A stretch of DNA of 64,000 nucleotides from Neorhizobium petrolearium. GTDB taxonomy: Bacteria; Pseudomonadota; Alphaproteobacteria; Rhizobiales; Rhizobiaceae. The notes under the pieces are model-generated. The model worked only from the letters and a program-made list of their open reading frames with translations. It was not told the origin of the DNA and made no database searches. Where the stretch lies: NCBI RefSeq assembly GCF_017873175.1, contig NZ_JAGGJW010000001.1, positions 558,001-622,000 of the forward strand, read 5' to 3'. This document shows positions 9,074 to 19,284 of this stretch, piece by piece. The translations under genes were made by a program, and so were the position numbers. The first letter of the stretch is position 1; each line of letters starts with the position of its first letter.

Positions 9074-10345
9074 ATGGGCAGAGTGAAACTCACCATAGTG
9101 CCGCCGGGCAAGCCGCTTGTCGGCCGCGCCGTGCCGCCGGGCTCCAAGTCGATCACCAACCGCGCTTTGCTCCTGGCGGGCCTCGCCAGGGGAACGAGCC
9201 GGTTGACGGGTGCGCTAAGGAGCGACGACACGCGTTATATGGCGGATGCCCTGCGGGCAATGGGGGTGACAATCGACGAGCCGGACGAGACGACCTTCGT
9301 CGTCACCGGCATGGGCAAGCTCCTGCCGCCTCCCGCACCGCTTTTCCTCGGCAATGCCGGCACCGCGACCCGATTCCTGACGGCCGCAGTTGCTTCGGTC
9401 GATGGGACCGTCGTGGTCGATGGCGACGAGCACATGCGCAAGCGGCCGATCGCACCGCTGGTGGCGGCCCTGAAATCCCTCGGCATCGACGTCGAGGCGC
9501 CGACCGGCTGCCCGCCGGTTACCGTGCGCGGCATCGGCCATTTCGCGTCAGGCCGTGTCGAGATCGATGCAGGCCTGTCGAGCCAATACGTTTCCGCCCT
9601 GTTGATGGCGGCGCCGCTCGCTCCGAAAGGCGCCAATGCGCCGGTCACCGTGGCGCTTGCCGGTGCGGAAATCGGCGCCCGCGGTTATGTCGACCTGACG
9701 CTCGCCGCCATGCAGGCATTCGGCGCCAAGGTGGAGCAGATCGACGCAGCAAGCTGGAAAGTCGAGCCGACCGGTTATCGGGCTGCGGACTTCGTCATCG
9801 AACCGGATGCTTCGGCCGCAACTTATCTCTGGGCCGCGGAAGTGCTGACCGGCGGCGCGATCGATCTCGGCGTACCGAACGGGGCCTTCACCCAGCCGGA
9901 TGCCAAGGCCTACGACGTCATTTCGAAATTCCCGCACCTGCCCGCCGAGATCGACGGCTCGCAGATGCAGGATGCGGTGCCGACGCTTGCCGTGCTCGCC
10001 GCCTTCAACGAGACGCCGGTGCGCTTTATCGGCATTGCCAACCTGCGCGTCAAGGAATGCGACCGGGTGAGGGCGCTCTCGCTCGGCCTCAACAACATCC
10101 GCGAAGGTCTGGCGACGGAAGAAGGCGATGATCTGATTGTCGCATCCGATCCGTCGCTCGCCGGCCAGACGCTGCCGGCGGCGATCAACACCTTCGCCGA
10201 TCACCGCATCGCCATGAGCTTTGCGCTGGCGGGCTTGAAGATCGGCGGCATCACCATTCTCGACCCGGATTGCGTCGCCAAGACCTTTCCGGATTATTGG
10301 GATGTGCTGGCCTCGCTCGGTGTCGCATACACGGATATCGAATAG
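9074..10345 (+). CDS. aroA: 3-phosphoshikimate 1-carboxyvinyltransferase (EPSP synthase), class I-like
   Basis: EPSP synthase joins shikimate-3-phosphate and phosphoenolpyruvate in the shikimate pathway. The 423-residue form starting at 9074 has GGAAGAG just upstream. Visible motifs are PGSKSITNRALLLAGLA (residues 18-34), the phosphoenolpyruvate loop LFLGNAGTATRFL (near 93), RPIAPLVAAL, and the C-terminal NTFADHRIAMSFALAG. These look like the E. coli/plant class I enzyme more than the CP4-type class II enzyme found in many rhizobia; the Gly-Ala of the GNAGTA loop is intact. It separates lemA from the DUF2207 gene. A second aroA elsewhere in the genome is possible. Confidence 0.93.
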   Translation: MGRVKLTIVPPGKPLVGRAVPPGSKSITNRALLLAGLARGTSRLTGALRSDDTRYMADALRAMGVTIDEPDETTFVVTGMGKLLPPPAPLFLGNAGTATRFLTAAVASVDGTVVVDGDEHMRKRPIAPLVAALKSLGIDVEAPTGCPPVTVRGIGHFASGRVEIDAGLSSQYVSALLMAAPLAPKGANAPVTVALAGAEIGARGYVDLTLAAMQAFGAKVEQIDAASWKVEPTGYRAADFVIEPDASAATYLWAAEVLTGGAIDLGVPNGAFTQPDAKAYDVISKFPHLPAEIDGSQMQDAVPTLAVLAAFNETPVRFIGIANLRVKECDRVRALSLGLNNIREGLATEEGDDLIVASDPSLAGQTLPAAINTFADHRIAMSFALAGLKIGGITILDPDCVAKTFPDYWDVLASLGVAYTDIE

Positions 10346-10394
10346 GCGGGGCAAGAGGAACGGGCCCAGGGCGCCGAAGGGGAGGGATGTCGTG

Positions 10395-12314
10395 ATGCGG
10401 TGGTTCTCCGGTTTCTGGCTGGTGCTTCTGCTGGCGCTGGCGGCGCTGCCCGCCCGGGCGGAGGAATATATCCGTTCCTACCATTCCGATATTCAGGTTG
10501 CTCGAAATGGCGACCTGACCGTTTCCGAGACGATCACCGTCAATGCCGAGGGCAACCGGATCAGGCGCGGGATTTTCCGCGATTTTCCGCTGACCATGGT
10601 GGATGCGAACGGCCGTACGCTGCGGGTGGGCTTCGACGTCCTGTCCGTCACCCGGGACGGACAGGATGAACCCTATCATACAGAATCGGTGACCGGAGGC
10701 ATCCGCATCTATGCGGGATCGGAAGACGTGCTCCTTCGCAATGGCGAGCACACCTATGTTTTCACTTATCGGACGGATCGCCAGATCCGCTATTTCGACG
10801 ACCATGACGAGCTTTACTGGAACGTCACCGGAAACGGCTGGCAATTTCGCATCGCTGAGGCATCCGCCCGTGTGATGCTTCCGGATGGACAGGTGACGCA
10901 AACGGCAGCTTATACCGGTCCGCTCGGCTCGACAGCACGAAATGCTCGCATGCAGGCGAATGGCAACGAGGCGGATTTCGTAACGACCCGTCCGTTGGGC
11001 GAAGAGGAAGGTCTCACCATCGTTGCCGGCTTTCCAAAAGGCGTGGTCGCGCCGCCCTCGGCGGATCAGGAGCGCAGCTGGTGGTTCCGCGACAACCTCA
11101 ATCTTTTCCTGGGCGTCGGCGGGCTCATTCTTGTCGTTGGCTATTACGTGGTCTTCTGGAAACGCGTCGGCCGCGACCCCGCACGTGGCGTCGTCGTGCC
11201 GCGCTGGGATGCCCCTGACGGCATTTCGCCGGCCCTTGTCAACTATATCGACAACAAGGGATTTTCCGGCGGCGGCTGGACCGCCTTTTCCGCCAGCACA
11301 CTCGATCTGGCGGTGAAGGGATATGTCGTACTGGAGGATCTTGGGCAGAAGATTACCATCCGGCGGACCGACAAGGCCGCGCCGAGGACCTTGCCGATCG
11401 GCCAGGCCTCCATCCTGGGCTCGATTGGCGCGCCGGGGCGAAGCCTCGTCATCGACGAGGCGCACGGTACGACAGTGCAGTCCGTGGGCGCGAGTTTTCG
11501 AAACGCGATGGAAAAGGAACACCGCGGCAAGTATTACAAGGCCAATACCGGCTATGTGATGGGTGGCGTGGCGCTGAGCGTGCTCTCCATCCTGGCGCTG
11601 GTCATCTTCGGCAATCTGGAGCCGGACATGATCGTCATGCTGATTGTTCCTGCCTTCTTCGCGGTCTTCATCGGCGGGTTTGCCGTCAGCTTCGGCAAGG
11701 GTCTGCGCCGGGGCTCCTCGCTCATGTCGAAAATCGTATCGATCATCGTTCTCGGGTTCATCGGCTTTGTCGCGCTGTCGGCCGGCTCGGCAATCCTGGT
11801 GGCAATCGTTTCGGAAATGACCGGCAGCGACCATTGGCCGGTCATGGTGGCGGTCGGCGGCATCGTGCTTGCCAATGTCATCTTCTTCTTCCTGATGGGT
11901 GCGCCGACGCCGCTCGGCAGCAAGCTGATGGATGGCATCGAAGGCCTGCGTACCTATCTGACGCTCGCCGAAAAGGACCGGATGAACATGGCGGGTGCGC
12001 CGACCATGTCGCCGCAGCATTTCGAGACATTGCTTCCCTATGCAGTCGCGCTCGGCGTCGAAAAGCCCTGGAGTCGTGCTTTTGAGGCCTGGCTTGCCAC
12101 GGCGGCGGGGGTTGCTGCAGCCTCTTATGCGCCGGGGTGGTACAGCGGCGATTCCTATTCGAGCTTTGGCGACCGCATCGGCGGCTTCTCATCCTCGATG
12201 GCGTCGACCATTGCTTCGACCATTCCCGCCCCGAAATCTTCGTCCTCGTCATCCGGCTTTTCGGGCGGCTCCTCAGGCGGAGGCGGGGGTGGTGGAGGCG
12301 GAGGAGGGTGGTAG
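10395..12314 (+). CDS. DUF2207 domain membrane protein
   Basis: A 639-residue membrane protein. After a signal peptide (MRWFSGFWLVLLLALAALPA) comes an extracytoplasmic DUF2207 domain (about residues 25-220), including the typical segment YIRSYHSDIQVARNGDLTVSETI. A membrane helix lies near residues 237-255, two or more helices near 385-500, and the tail is a Ser run followed by a Gly run ending in Trp, typical of this family. Function is unknown; family members are often next to lemA. GGAGGG precedes the ATG. glyS follows after 97 bases, so the whole glyQ-glyS block may be one transcript. Confidence 0.9.
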   Translation: MRWFSGFWLVLLLALAALPARAEEYIRSYHSDIQVARNGDLTVSETITVNAEGNRIRRGIFRDFPLTMVDANGRTLRVGFDVLSVTRDGQDEPYHTESVTGGIRIYAGSEDVLLRNGEHTYVFTYRTDRQIRYFDDHDELYWNVTGNGWQFRIAEASARVMLPDGQVTQTAAYTGPLGSTARNARMQANGNEADFVTTRPLGEEEGLTIVAGFPKGVVAPPSADQERSWWFRDNLNLFLGVGGLILVVGYYVVFWKRVGRDPARGVVVPRWDAPDGISPALVNYIDNKGFSGGGWTAFSASTLDLAVKGYVVLEDLGQKITIRRTDKAAPRTLPIGQASILGSIGAPGRSLVIDEAHGTTVQSVGASFRNAMEKEHRGKYYKANTGYVMGGVALSVLSILALVIFGNLEPDMIVMLIVPAFFAVFIGGFAVSFGKGLRRGSSLMSKIVSIIVLGFIGFVALSAGSAILVAIVSEMTGSDHWPVMVAVGGIVLANVIFFFLMGAPTPLGSKLMDGIEGLRTYLTLAEKDRMNMAGAPTMSPQHFETLLPYAVALGVEKPWSRAFEAWLATAAGVAAASYAPGWYSGDSYSSFGDRIGGFSSSMASTIASTIPAPKSSSSSSGFSGGSSGGGGGGGGGGGW

Positions 12315-12410
12315 CTTGCCCTCGTTTGCGGGTGACTTTTGGCGAGGAGCTTGCTAGAGGCTCCCGAATTGCACTTCTTGTGTGAAATTTTGCAACAAAG
12401 TTGAAAACCC

Positions 12411-14621
12411 ATGCCCGATCTTCTTCTTGAGCTCAGATCCGAAGAAATTCCTGCCCGCATGCAGCGGAAGGCTGCGGGAGACTTGAAAAAGCTTGTCACC
12501 GATGCGCTGGTGGAGGCGGGTCTGACCTATGAGGGCGCGCGCGAATACTGGACGCCGCGCCGCCTGACACTGGATATCCGCGGCCTGACGGCCCGTTCCG
12601 CCGACCAGCGCGAGGAACGCAAGGGCCCGCGCACCGACGCGCCGGAAAAGGCGATCGAAGGATTTTTGCGCGGCGCCGGCCTGTCGTCCGTCTCGGAAGC
12701 CCAGGTCGCCAGCGACCCGAAGAAGGGCGATTTCTATGTGGCTGTGATCTCCAAGCCGGGCCGTCCGGCGGAAAGAATCATCGCCGATGTCATGCCCGGC
12801 ATCATCCGCGATTTCCCCTGGCCGAAGTCGATGCGCTGGGGCGCTGCCTCCATGCCGAAGGGCATGCGTTACGCGGGCATCGAGGGGAAGGGTTCGGAAA
12901 GCCTGCGCTGGGTGCGCCCGCTGCAGTCGATCGTCTGCGTCTTCGGCCCGGAGCATGAGGAAACGCAGGTCATCCCCTTCGAAATCGACGGGATTGTCGC
13001 CGGCAACGTCACCTATGGCCATCGCTTCCATGCGCCGGAAGCGATTACCGTCCGCCGATTCCAGGATTATGTTTCGAGCCTCGAAAAAGCGAAGGTCATG
13101 CTCGATGCCGAGCGCCGCAAGGACGTGATCCTGCACGATGCGCGCGATCTCGCCTTTGCCAACGGCCTGGAACTGGTCGAGGACGAGGGCCTGCTGGAAG
13201 AGGTTTCCGGTCTCGTCGAATGGCCGCATGTGCTGATGGGCGAGTTCGAGCCCGAATACCTCGAAATCCCCTCGGAGATCATCCGGCTCACCATCAAGAC
13301 GAACCAGAAGTGTTTCGTCACCCGCCCGCAGGGTGGTGAGAGCCTGTCGAACCGTTTCATCCTCGTATCCAACATCGAGGCGAAGGACGGCGGCAGGGAA
13401 ATCATCCATGGCAACGGCAAGGTGGTGCGCGCCCGTCTTTCGGACGCAAGGCATTTCTGGACACGCGACCAGGGCGACATGCCAGACCTAGATACGCTGG
13501 TGGAATCGGCCAGGAAATTCGACCTGGATCTCAAGAAGCCTCTCGACCAGCGGATGGCGAAGCTCGACGCGCTGAACGTCACCTTCCATGCCAAGCTCGG
13601 CACTCAAGGGCAGCGCGTTGCTCGCATCCGAGATCTTGCCGCACAGCTTGCTCCAATCGTCGGCGCCGATGCCGCCCTGGTCGATCGCGCCGCAGTGCTG
13701 GTGAAGGCCGATCTACGCACCGAGGCTGTTGGCGAGTTCCCGGAGCTCCAGGGCCTGATGGGCCGCAAATACGCAGCGCTGCAGGGGGAGAATCCCTCTG
13801 TCGCCGCCGCGATCGAAGACCACTACAAGCCGCAGGGCCCGACCGATCGGGTGCCGGACGACAAGGTGGCAATCGCCGTGGCTTTGGCCGACAAGCTCGA
13901 CACTCTTGTCGGCTTCTGGGCGATCGACGAAAAGCCGACCGGCTCCAAGGATCCTTACGCGCTGCGCCGCGCAGCGCTGGGTGTGGTGCGTATACTTTTG
14001 GAGCGGAAGGTAAGATTGCCGATATACAAGGCGCTGCTTGAGGCCAATATCGATGCCGCGCTACTCGGTAAGTTGGAACTGGATGTCAATGAGGAAGTCC
14101 TCTTCGACCTCCTCTCCTTCTTCCACGACCGCCTGAAAGTCTATCTGCGTGACATGGGCGCGCGGCATGACATCATCGATGCGGTGCTGACGCCGGACGC
14201 CGACGATCTCTTGCTGGTCGCGCGCCGCGCTGAAGCGCTGACGGCTTTCGTCACGTCGGAGGATGGCAGGAACCTGCTCGCCGGCACCAAGCGCGCCGTC
14301 CAGCTTCTCGCTGCCGAGGAGAAGAAGGGCACGGTCATCGCCGATGGCGTCGCTGACGAGCTTTTGCGGCTCGATGCGGAAAAGGCGCTCTGGGCGGCGA
14401 TAAAGGTCGCTTCGAAAGATGCAGCGGATGCGATCGCCGGGGAGGACTTCCTCTCGGCCATGGAAGCTCTTTCGAAGCTTCGCGCACCGGTCGACACCTT
14501 CTTCGAGGAAGTTCTCGTCAACGACGAGGATGCCGCAATCCGCGCCAATCGTCTGGCGCTTCTGAAGGCGATCCGCGAGGCGACCGGTACGGTCGCCGAC
14601 TTCTCGAAAATCGTATCGTAG
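12411..14621 (+). CDS. glyS: Glycine--tRNA ligase beta subunit
   Basis: GlyS is the beta subunit of the alpha2beta2 glycyl-tRNA synthetase and binds and positions tRNA(Gly). The 736 residues begin [18 protein letters not shown], the classic GlyS start, followed by the conserved [19 protein letters not shown] segment and, near the C-terminus, a DALR-type anticodon-binding helical region. Length is somewhat above the E. coli protein, as usual in alphaproteobacteria. It ends the block that starts with glyQ; a strong intrinsic terminator follows 11 bases after the stop. Confidence 0.97.
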   Translation: MPDLLLELRSEEIPARMQRKAAGDLKKLVTDALVEAGLTYEGAREYWTPRRLTLDIRGLTARSADQREERKGPRTDAPEKAIEGFLRGAGLSSVSEAQVASDPKKGDFYVAVISKPGRPAERIIADVMPGIIRDFPWPKSMRWGAASMPKGMRYAGIEGKGSESLRWVRPLQSIVCVFGPEHEETQVIPFEIDGIVAGNVTYGHRFHAPEAITVRRFQDYVSSLEKAKVMLDAERRKDVILHDARDLAFANGLELVEDEGLLEEVSGLVEWPHVLMGEFEPEYLEIPSEIIRLTIKTNQKCFVTRPQGGESLSNRFILVSNIEAKDGGREIIHGNGKVVRARLSDARHFWTRDQGDMPDLDTLVESARKFDLDLKKPLDQRMAKLDALNVTFHAKLGTQGQRVARIRDLAAQLAPIVGADAALVDRAAVLVKADLRTEAVGEFPELQGLMGRKYAALQGENPSVAAAIEDHYKPQGPTDRVPDDKVAIAVALADKLDTLVGFWAIDEKPTGSKDPYALRRAALGVVRILLERKVRLPIYKALLEANIDAALLGKLELDVNEEVLFDLLSFFHDRLKVYLRDMGARHDIIDAVLTPDADDLLLVARRAEALTAFVTSEDGRNLLAGTKRAVQLLAAEEKKGTVIADGVADELLRLDAEKALWAAIKVASKDAADAIAGEDFLSAMEALSKLRAPVDTFFEEVLVNDEDAAIRANRLALLKAIREATGTVADFSKIVS

Positions 14622-14632
14622 TTCCATAAAAG

Positions 14633-14662
14633 AAAAACGCCGGGCGTTTACCCGGCGTTTTT
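14633..14662 (+). terminator. Rho-independent terminator after glyS
   Basis: A perfect 12-bp stem (AAAAACGCCGGG paired with CCCGGCGTTTTT) with a six-base loop starts 11 bases after the glyS stop and ends in five T. Because the stem is flanked by A on one side and T on the other, it can work in both directions and also separates glyS from the convergent chemoreceptor gene. Confidence 0.92.
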
Positions 14663-14686
14663 CTGTTTCCTGATTACAGCTATCGC

Positions 14687-16519
14687 TCAGCCTGCCTTGC
14701 GCATCTTCTGCGCGGTGTGGTGCAGGCTGCTGCTGCCGTCATTCCCGACGCGGAAGCCGCGGATTAGATTGAGCAGCTCGTCCGTGTCGGTGGCCAGCGC
14801 TTCTGCCGAAGCCGTGGTTTCCTCCGCCATGGCGGCATTGTGCTGGGTCGCAGCGTCGAGCTGGTTCAGTGAGGAGGAGATCGAGCGCAGCGTCGTGTCC
14901 TGTTCGGATGCCGAATGGGCGATCTTGCCGACGATGTCGCTGGCGGCCTTCACCTGGCTGGAGATGCGCTTCAAGGCTTCGCCAGCCTCGCCTACCAGGC
15001 GGACGCCGTTCTGCACCTGGCCGGACGAGCGGGAGATCTGGTCCTTGATCTCCTTGGCGGCGGCGGCGGAACGCTGCGCCAGTTCGCGCACTTCCTGGGC
15101 GACGACGGCAAACCCCTTGCCGGAATCGCCGGCGCGAGCGGCCTCGACACCGGCGTTCAGCGCCAGCAGGTTGGTCTGGAAGGCGATGTCGTCGATCACG
15201 CCGATGATCTTGGAGATCTCTTCCGACGAGTGCTCGATGCCGCCCATGGCGTCGATCGCCTCGGCGACGATCTGGTCGGAACGGTTGGCTTCCGAGCTGA
15301 CCGAGGTCACCCGCTGGGCGGCCTCGTGGGCGCCTTCGGCGGTCTGGCGGACGGCGACGGCAAGCTCGTCGAGTGCGGCCGAGGTTTCCTCCAGGTTGGC
15401 TGCCTGGCGTTCGGTGCGCTGCGAGAGTTCGTTGGAAGCGCGGCGGATTTCCTCCTTTGATCCGCCGATATCGATGCCCTTGGCATTGACCTTGGCCATG
15501 GCGGCTTCGAGATGCAGGATCGCCTCGTTGAAGTTGTGGCGAAGCGTTTCATATCGCGGGCCGAGATCGCCGCAGCGGATGGTGAGGTCGCCGGTGGCAA
15601 GCGATTCCAGCGCTTCGCCGATGGTGGAGACGACGCGGGCCTGCATCACGGCTTCCTGCTGCTGCATGTCGAGGTTTTGCTGGCGCTCGCGATCGAGTTC
15701 CTGCTTTTGCTGCTCCTCGCGCGCGGCCATGGCATGGCGCTCACGGATCTTCTCCTGAAGCTCCTGCGTCGCCTTGGCCATCATGCCGACTTCATTCGCC
15801 ATGTCCGTATGCGGAACCTTGATGGCGACGTCCTCGTCGGCAACGGCTTCGAGCGCTGTGTGAACCGCGCCCAGCGGGCGAGTGATGTTGCGGATGACGA
15901 AGAATGCTAGGATCATCGCAATGATGACGGCGACAAGCCCCGCGACGGCAACTTCGGCGATCGCCTTGTTGATCTTCGCGTCGAGATCGTCGATGTAGAC
16001 ACCCGTCGCAACGACGATCTGCCACGGCTCGAAAGCCTTGGAATAGACGGCCTTCTTGTAAACCTCATTGGCCGGCTTGCCGGGTTTTTCCCAATAATAG
16101 GTGGTGATACCGCCACCGGCGCGGCCATGGGCGACGATCTCCTCACGGAAGAGATTGCCCATCTTGTCCGGCTGGCCTTTCTGGTTCACGCCGACCAGTT
16201 TCGGGTTGTAGTGAAACTGCGTAACCGTGTCGTAGTTCATGCCGAAGATGTAGCCTGCGGGCTCGAACTTGATTCCTGCTGCGGTTGCATAAGCCAGGCG
16301 CTGTGCCTCTTCATGCGTCAGCTTGCCGGCTTTTTCCTGCTCGTAATAGGATTGCAGGATCGAGGTTGCCGATTCCACCTGCGTGCGAAGCATGTCGTAG
16401 CGCTCCGCGTAGATCGATGCGATCGACGTGCGCACCTGATAATAAGTCACGGCCGCGAACGCGACCATGATCGCCACTATCAGCAGCAAAAGCTGCTGGG
16501 ATATCTTGAGGTTCTTCAT
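14687..16519 (-). CDS. Methyl-accepting chemotaxis protein with single Cache sensor
   Basis: A 610-residue chemoreceptor. It has a membrane helix at about residues 8-30, a periplasmic sCache_2-type ligand domain (about 35-185, with PAGYIFGMNYDTVTQFHYNP and VVATGVYIDDLD), a second helix near 190-212, HAMP segments, and the cytoplasmic signalling hairpin with the invariant tip [20 protein letters not shown]. The C-terminus (LHHTAQKMRKAG) lacks a CheR/CheB-binding pentapeptide. The start at Met 16519 was chosen because MKNLKISQQLLLLIVAIMVA is a normal receptor start; a longer upstream form lacks support. The ligand is unknown; small carboxylates or amino acids are typical for sCache domains. Confidence 0.92.
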   Translation of the reverse strand: MKNLKISQQLLLLIVAIMVAFAAVTYYQVRTSIASIYAERYDMLRTQVESATSILQSYYEQEKAGKLTHEEAQRLAYATAAGIKFEPAGYIFGMNYDTVTQFHYNPKLVGVNQKGQPDKMGNLFREEIVAHGRAGGGITTYYWEKPGKPANEVYKKAVYSKAFEPWQIVVATGVYIDDLDAKINKAIAEVAVAGLVAVIIAMILAFFVIRNITRPLGAVHTALEAVADEDVAIKVPHTDMANEVGMMAKATQELQEKIRERHAMAAREEQQKQELDRERQQNLDMQQQEAVMQARVVSTIGEALESLATGDLTIRCGDLGPRYETLRHNFNEAILHLEAAMAKVNAKGIDIGGSKEEIRRASNELSQRTERQAANLEETSAALDELAVAVRQTAEGAHEAAQRVTSVSSEANRSDQIVAEAIDAMGGIEHSSEEISKIIGVIDDIAFQTNLLALNAGVEAARAGDSGKGFAVVAQEVRELAQRSAAAAKEIKDQISRSSGQVQNGVRLVGEAGEALKRISSQVKAASDIVGKIAHSASEQDTTLRSISSSLNQLDAATQHNAAMAEETTASAEALATDTDELLNLIRGFRVGNDGSSSLHHTAQKMRKAG

Positions 16520-16724
16520 GTTCCACTCTTTGGCAGCCGAAATCTCCCGGTGGAGCCGGCAAAATGAGGTTGACTTTGGGGAGGGCGCGTCCTGCGCCGT
16601 AACGTGCTGCATGCACTGCTCGGAAAGACAGTGATGCCGAAAATTTGAATAAAAATTTAATTATGGGAAGCTTGACAGCTTAGAATGATAATAAATTAGC
16701 CAAATCGGTTTCAGTGAGGCATTA

Positions 16725-16745
16725 AATTCGCGTTAATCGCGAATT
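16725..16745. other. 8-bp inverted repeat in an AT-rich gap
   Basis: AATTCGCG and CGCGAATT form a perfect 8-bp inverted repeat around a five-base loop. It lies 45 bases after the stop of the leftward HPE1-like gene, in the most AT-rich stretch of the window (about 16640-16790). It lacks a strong T-run, so it could be a weak terminator or an operator for the chemoreceptor promoter. The remainder of the gap 16520-16789 probably holds the chemoreceptor promoter, but I cannot place boxes. Confidence 0.35.
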
Positions 16746-16789
16746 GTAACTCTTCGCATGTTACGCAGATTGTAAATATTATCGGATGC

Positions 16790-17290
16790 TTATTCGATCG
16801 GCCGCAGCCGCAGTTCCAGTTCATTGAAGGCAGCCGCCACGGATACGGCGGAGGCTTGAACCTGTTCAGTAGTCCCGTCGGTTGCGACAGCGCTTGTGGT
16901 GGCATCGAGATCGATGCCATCGAGCGTTGCTATCCCCGTCTCTGTCGAGCCGTCCGTCGTCGGATGAAGTTCGGCAATGGCACTGTCTGTGGCCATCCAG
17001 TCGGGCAGCTTGCTGATGTAGATGACGGGCGAGCCGCCGAACCACGCTTCGGTACGGACGAGCTTTTTCTCACCGTTGATGTCGATGATTTCCGTTTTCT
17101 GGATGCCATTGGCCAGTTCCGGCACCTTGTAGGTGGATTCGTTCGCTCTCGGCTTGGGGACCGGGCAGTCGGTGCACCGTTTTTCGACAATGCTGGCGCC
17201 GGAGGGATTTGCTCCGCTGATTGTCGTGATGGAAGACGCGAAGGCCGCACCGCTTGCAAGCACAAGAGCCGTAGTCAGAACGAGACGCAT
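16790..17290 (-). CDS. Secreted protein, possibly HPE1-like
   Basis: A 166-residue exported protein. MRLVLTTALVLASGAAFASS is a clear signal peptide with cleavage after AFA. The mature part has a CTDC pair near residue 40, the segment YKVPELANGIQKTEIIDING, and an AWFGGSPVIYISKLP stretch, with an acidic, Thr/Ala-rich C-terminus. It resembles the rhizobial proteins that databases call plant virulence effector HPE1-like, but I place it there only from memory of the pattern. No function is established. It stands alone between the chemoreceptor and purD. Confidence 0.65.
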   Translation of the reverse strand: MRLVLTTALVLASGAAFASSITTISGANPSGASIVEKRCTDCPVPKPRANESTYKVPELANGIQKTEIIDINGEKKLVRTEAWFGGSPVIYISKLPDWMATDSAIAELHPTTDGSTETGIATLDGIDLDATTSAVATDGTTEQVQASAVSVAAAFNELELRLRPIE

Positions 17291-17425
17291 AACCGGAACC
17301 CTTTTCTAGGTCCGGAAAAGGTAGCGTCGTTTCGTTTCCATCTCGTCAGGATAGTCGGTAAATTTTGAATGAATCGGAGGGCGCAGCGCCTGGTTCTGTT
17401 TGCGCTCGATGGCGCGCCAGCCCCC

Positions 17426-18694
17426 TTAGTTCTCGCGCGCAACGGCGCGCCAGCCAATGTCGCGGCGGCAGAAGCCGTTTTCCCATTTCACGTTGTCGAT
17501 GAGCGCATAGGCCCGGGTCTTCGCCTCCGCGACCGTTTTTCCGGTGGCCGTCACGTTGAGCACGCGGCCGCCGGTTGCCACGAGTGCGCCATCCTTCATC
17601 GCAGTGCCCGCATGGAAGATCTTCTCGCCAACCGATGTTTCCGGCAGGAGCGCGATCGGCGTGCCCTTGTCGTAGGAGCCGGGATAGCCCTTCGAGGCCA
17701 TCACTACAGTCAGCGCCACGTCGTCGCTCCATTCGGCCGAAATCTGGTCGAGCGTTCCGGTCGCGGCGGCGTGAAGCAGGTCGAGCAGATCGCTCTTCAG
17801 CCGCATCATCAGCACCTGGCATTCCGGGTCGCCGAAGCGGACGTTGTATTCGATGAGCTCCGGCCCCTTGGCGGTGATCATCAGTCCGGCAAAGAAGACG
17901 CCGGTGAAGGGATAGCCGCTGTCCGACATGCCGCGGATGGTCGGCTCGATGATCTCCTTCATGGTGCGGGAGACCATGTCGGGCGTCATCACCGGCGCCG
18001 GCGAATAGGCGCCCATGCCGCCGGTATTCGGCCCGGTATCGCCGTCGCCGACCCGCTTGTGGTCCTGGGCGGTGGCGAGCGCCAATGCGGTCTTGCCGTC
18101 GGACAGACAGAAGAAGCTTGCCTCCTCGCCGTCGAGATAGGCTTCCACCACCACTTCCGCACCGGCTGTGCCGAAAGCGCCGTCGAAACAGTCGTCGACC
18201 GCGGCAAGCGCCTCTTCGAGCGTCATGGCGACGGTGACGCCCTTGCCTGCCGCCAGGCCGTCCGCCTTCACCACGATCGGCGCACCCCGTTCCTTCACAT
18301 AGGCCCTGGCTTCCGCCGCGTTCGAAAAGCGGCGATAGGCACCGGTCGGGATATCGTAGCGGGCGCAGAGATCCTTGGTGAAGCCCTTGGAACCTTCGAG
18401 CTGAGCTGCCGCAGCGGAAGGCCCGAAAACGGCGATGTTCCTTGCGCGCAAATCATCGGCAATGCCGGCAACCAGCGGCGCTTCCGGTCCGACGACGACG
18501 AGGTCGATCGCCTTGTCGAGACAGAAAGCGGCGACCGCCTGGTGGTCATCGATGTTGAGGCCCACGAGTTCGGCATGTTCGGCAATGCCGGGATTGCCGG
18601 GTGCCGCATAGAGCTTGCCGAGTTTCGGCGACTGGGCAAGCTTCCATGCGAGCGCATGCTCGCGTCCGCCCGAACCGATCAAGAGAACCTTCAT
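17426..18694 (-). CDS. purD: Phosphoribosylamine--glycine ligase (GAR synthetase)
   Basis: PurD carries out the second step of purine synthesis, joining glycine to phosphoribosylamine with ATP. The 422 residues start [20 protein letters not shown], include the ATP-grasp segments [18 protein letters not shown] and [12 protein letters not shown], and the metal-binding VRFGDPECQ motif near residue 290. GAGGATGAGGC before the ATG supports the start. Length matches the monofunctional bacterial enzyme. It appears to be a single-gene unit. Confidence 0.97.
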   Translation of the reverse strand: MKVLLIGSGGREHALAWKLAQSPKLGKLYAAPGNPGIAEHAELVGLNIDDHQAVAAFCLDKAIDLVVVGPEAPLVAGIADDLRARNIAVFGPSAAAAQLEGSKGFTKDLCARYDIPTGAYRRFSNAAEARAYVKERGAPIVVKADGLAAGKGVTVAMTLEEALAAVDDCFDGAFGTAGAEVVVEAYLDGEEASFFCLSDGKTALALATAQDHKRVGDGDTGPNTGGMGAYSPAPVMTPDMVSRTMKEIIEPTIRGMSDSGYPFTGVFFAGLMITAKGPELIEYNVRFGDPECQVLMMRLKSDLLDLLHAAATGTLDQISAEWSDDVALTVVMASKGYPGSYDKGTPIALLPETSVGEKIFHAGTAMKDGALVATGGRVLNVTATGKTVAEAKTRAYALIDNVKWENGFCRRDIGWRAVAREN

Positions 18695-18845
18695 GCCTCA
18701 TCCTCGTCTCTGCCTGGAGAAGTATGCATCCGGGCGGTTAAGGGGAGGGAGGGGAAAGGTCAAGGGCCACAGCCGATAATGGTGCTCTTGTCTGCCGGTC
18801 GGCTGCCAGGTCATACAAGAGCGCCATCGTAATGCGACAAGGATT

Positions 18846-19055
18846 CTACACTTCGTTCCGGCGGGCGCTTTCACTTCGTCGGATATTCAGCACGGCCTGG
18901 AAGAGTGTCCTGTTCCGGTAGGCCAGAAAAGGCACTGGTTCATTCCTTGAGCACGCGCCGTCCAGCTTTTGATTGAGATAGCAGATGATGGCCTCCAGTT
19001 CTTCAGTCGTAACCGTCGTATCGGACGCCAAAATCCTCGCTGCTTCCTTGGGCAT
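18846..19055 (-). CDS. Small hypothetical protein
   Basis: A 69-residue protein, MPKEAARILASDTTVTTEEL at its start, then a helix-like region with YLNQKLDGAC and a basic C-terminus. No signal peptide, membrane helix or known domain is visible. The case for a real gene is a GGAGG ribosome site six bases from the ATG and a 15-bp palindrome further upstream (19073-19087). It is divergent from tex. I do not recognise it. Confidence 0.55.
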   Translation of the reverse strand: MPKEAARILASDTTVTTEELEAIICYLNQKLDGACSRNEPVPFLAYRNRTLFQAVLNIRRSESARRNEV

Positions 19056-19072
19056 TCATACCTCCATTCTTG

Positions 19073-19087
19073 GCCGCATCATGCGGC
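19073..19087. promoter_or_regulatory. Palindrome upstream of small gene, possible operator
   Basis: GCCGCAT and ATGCGGC form a perfect 7-bp inverted repeat with one central base. It sits 18 bases upstream of the small gene at 18846-19055 and between it and tex, where a repressor site could control either gene. No protein can be assigned. Confidence 0.3.
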
Positions 19088-19284
19088 GAATCAGAATCTA
19101 AATGCCCATCGGCGGGAGGTGAGAGCCATCATTTCTTATCCACAGAGCCTTGGTTAGCAGATATTCAAGTCCGTCCCGTTCCGGCACATGGCTCGCCGGC
19201 AAGCTGTGGACCCTGCCGCGTCTCGTGTTGCCTTGCCACAAACTTTCACTATGGTCGCGCCTCCGATTTCGAAAGGGAACAGTC

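Noticed and set aside
19150..19284. A 45-codon N-terminal extension of tex
   Set aside because: The extension does not resemble Tex, and GAAAGGGA with correct spacing supports the later ATG.
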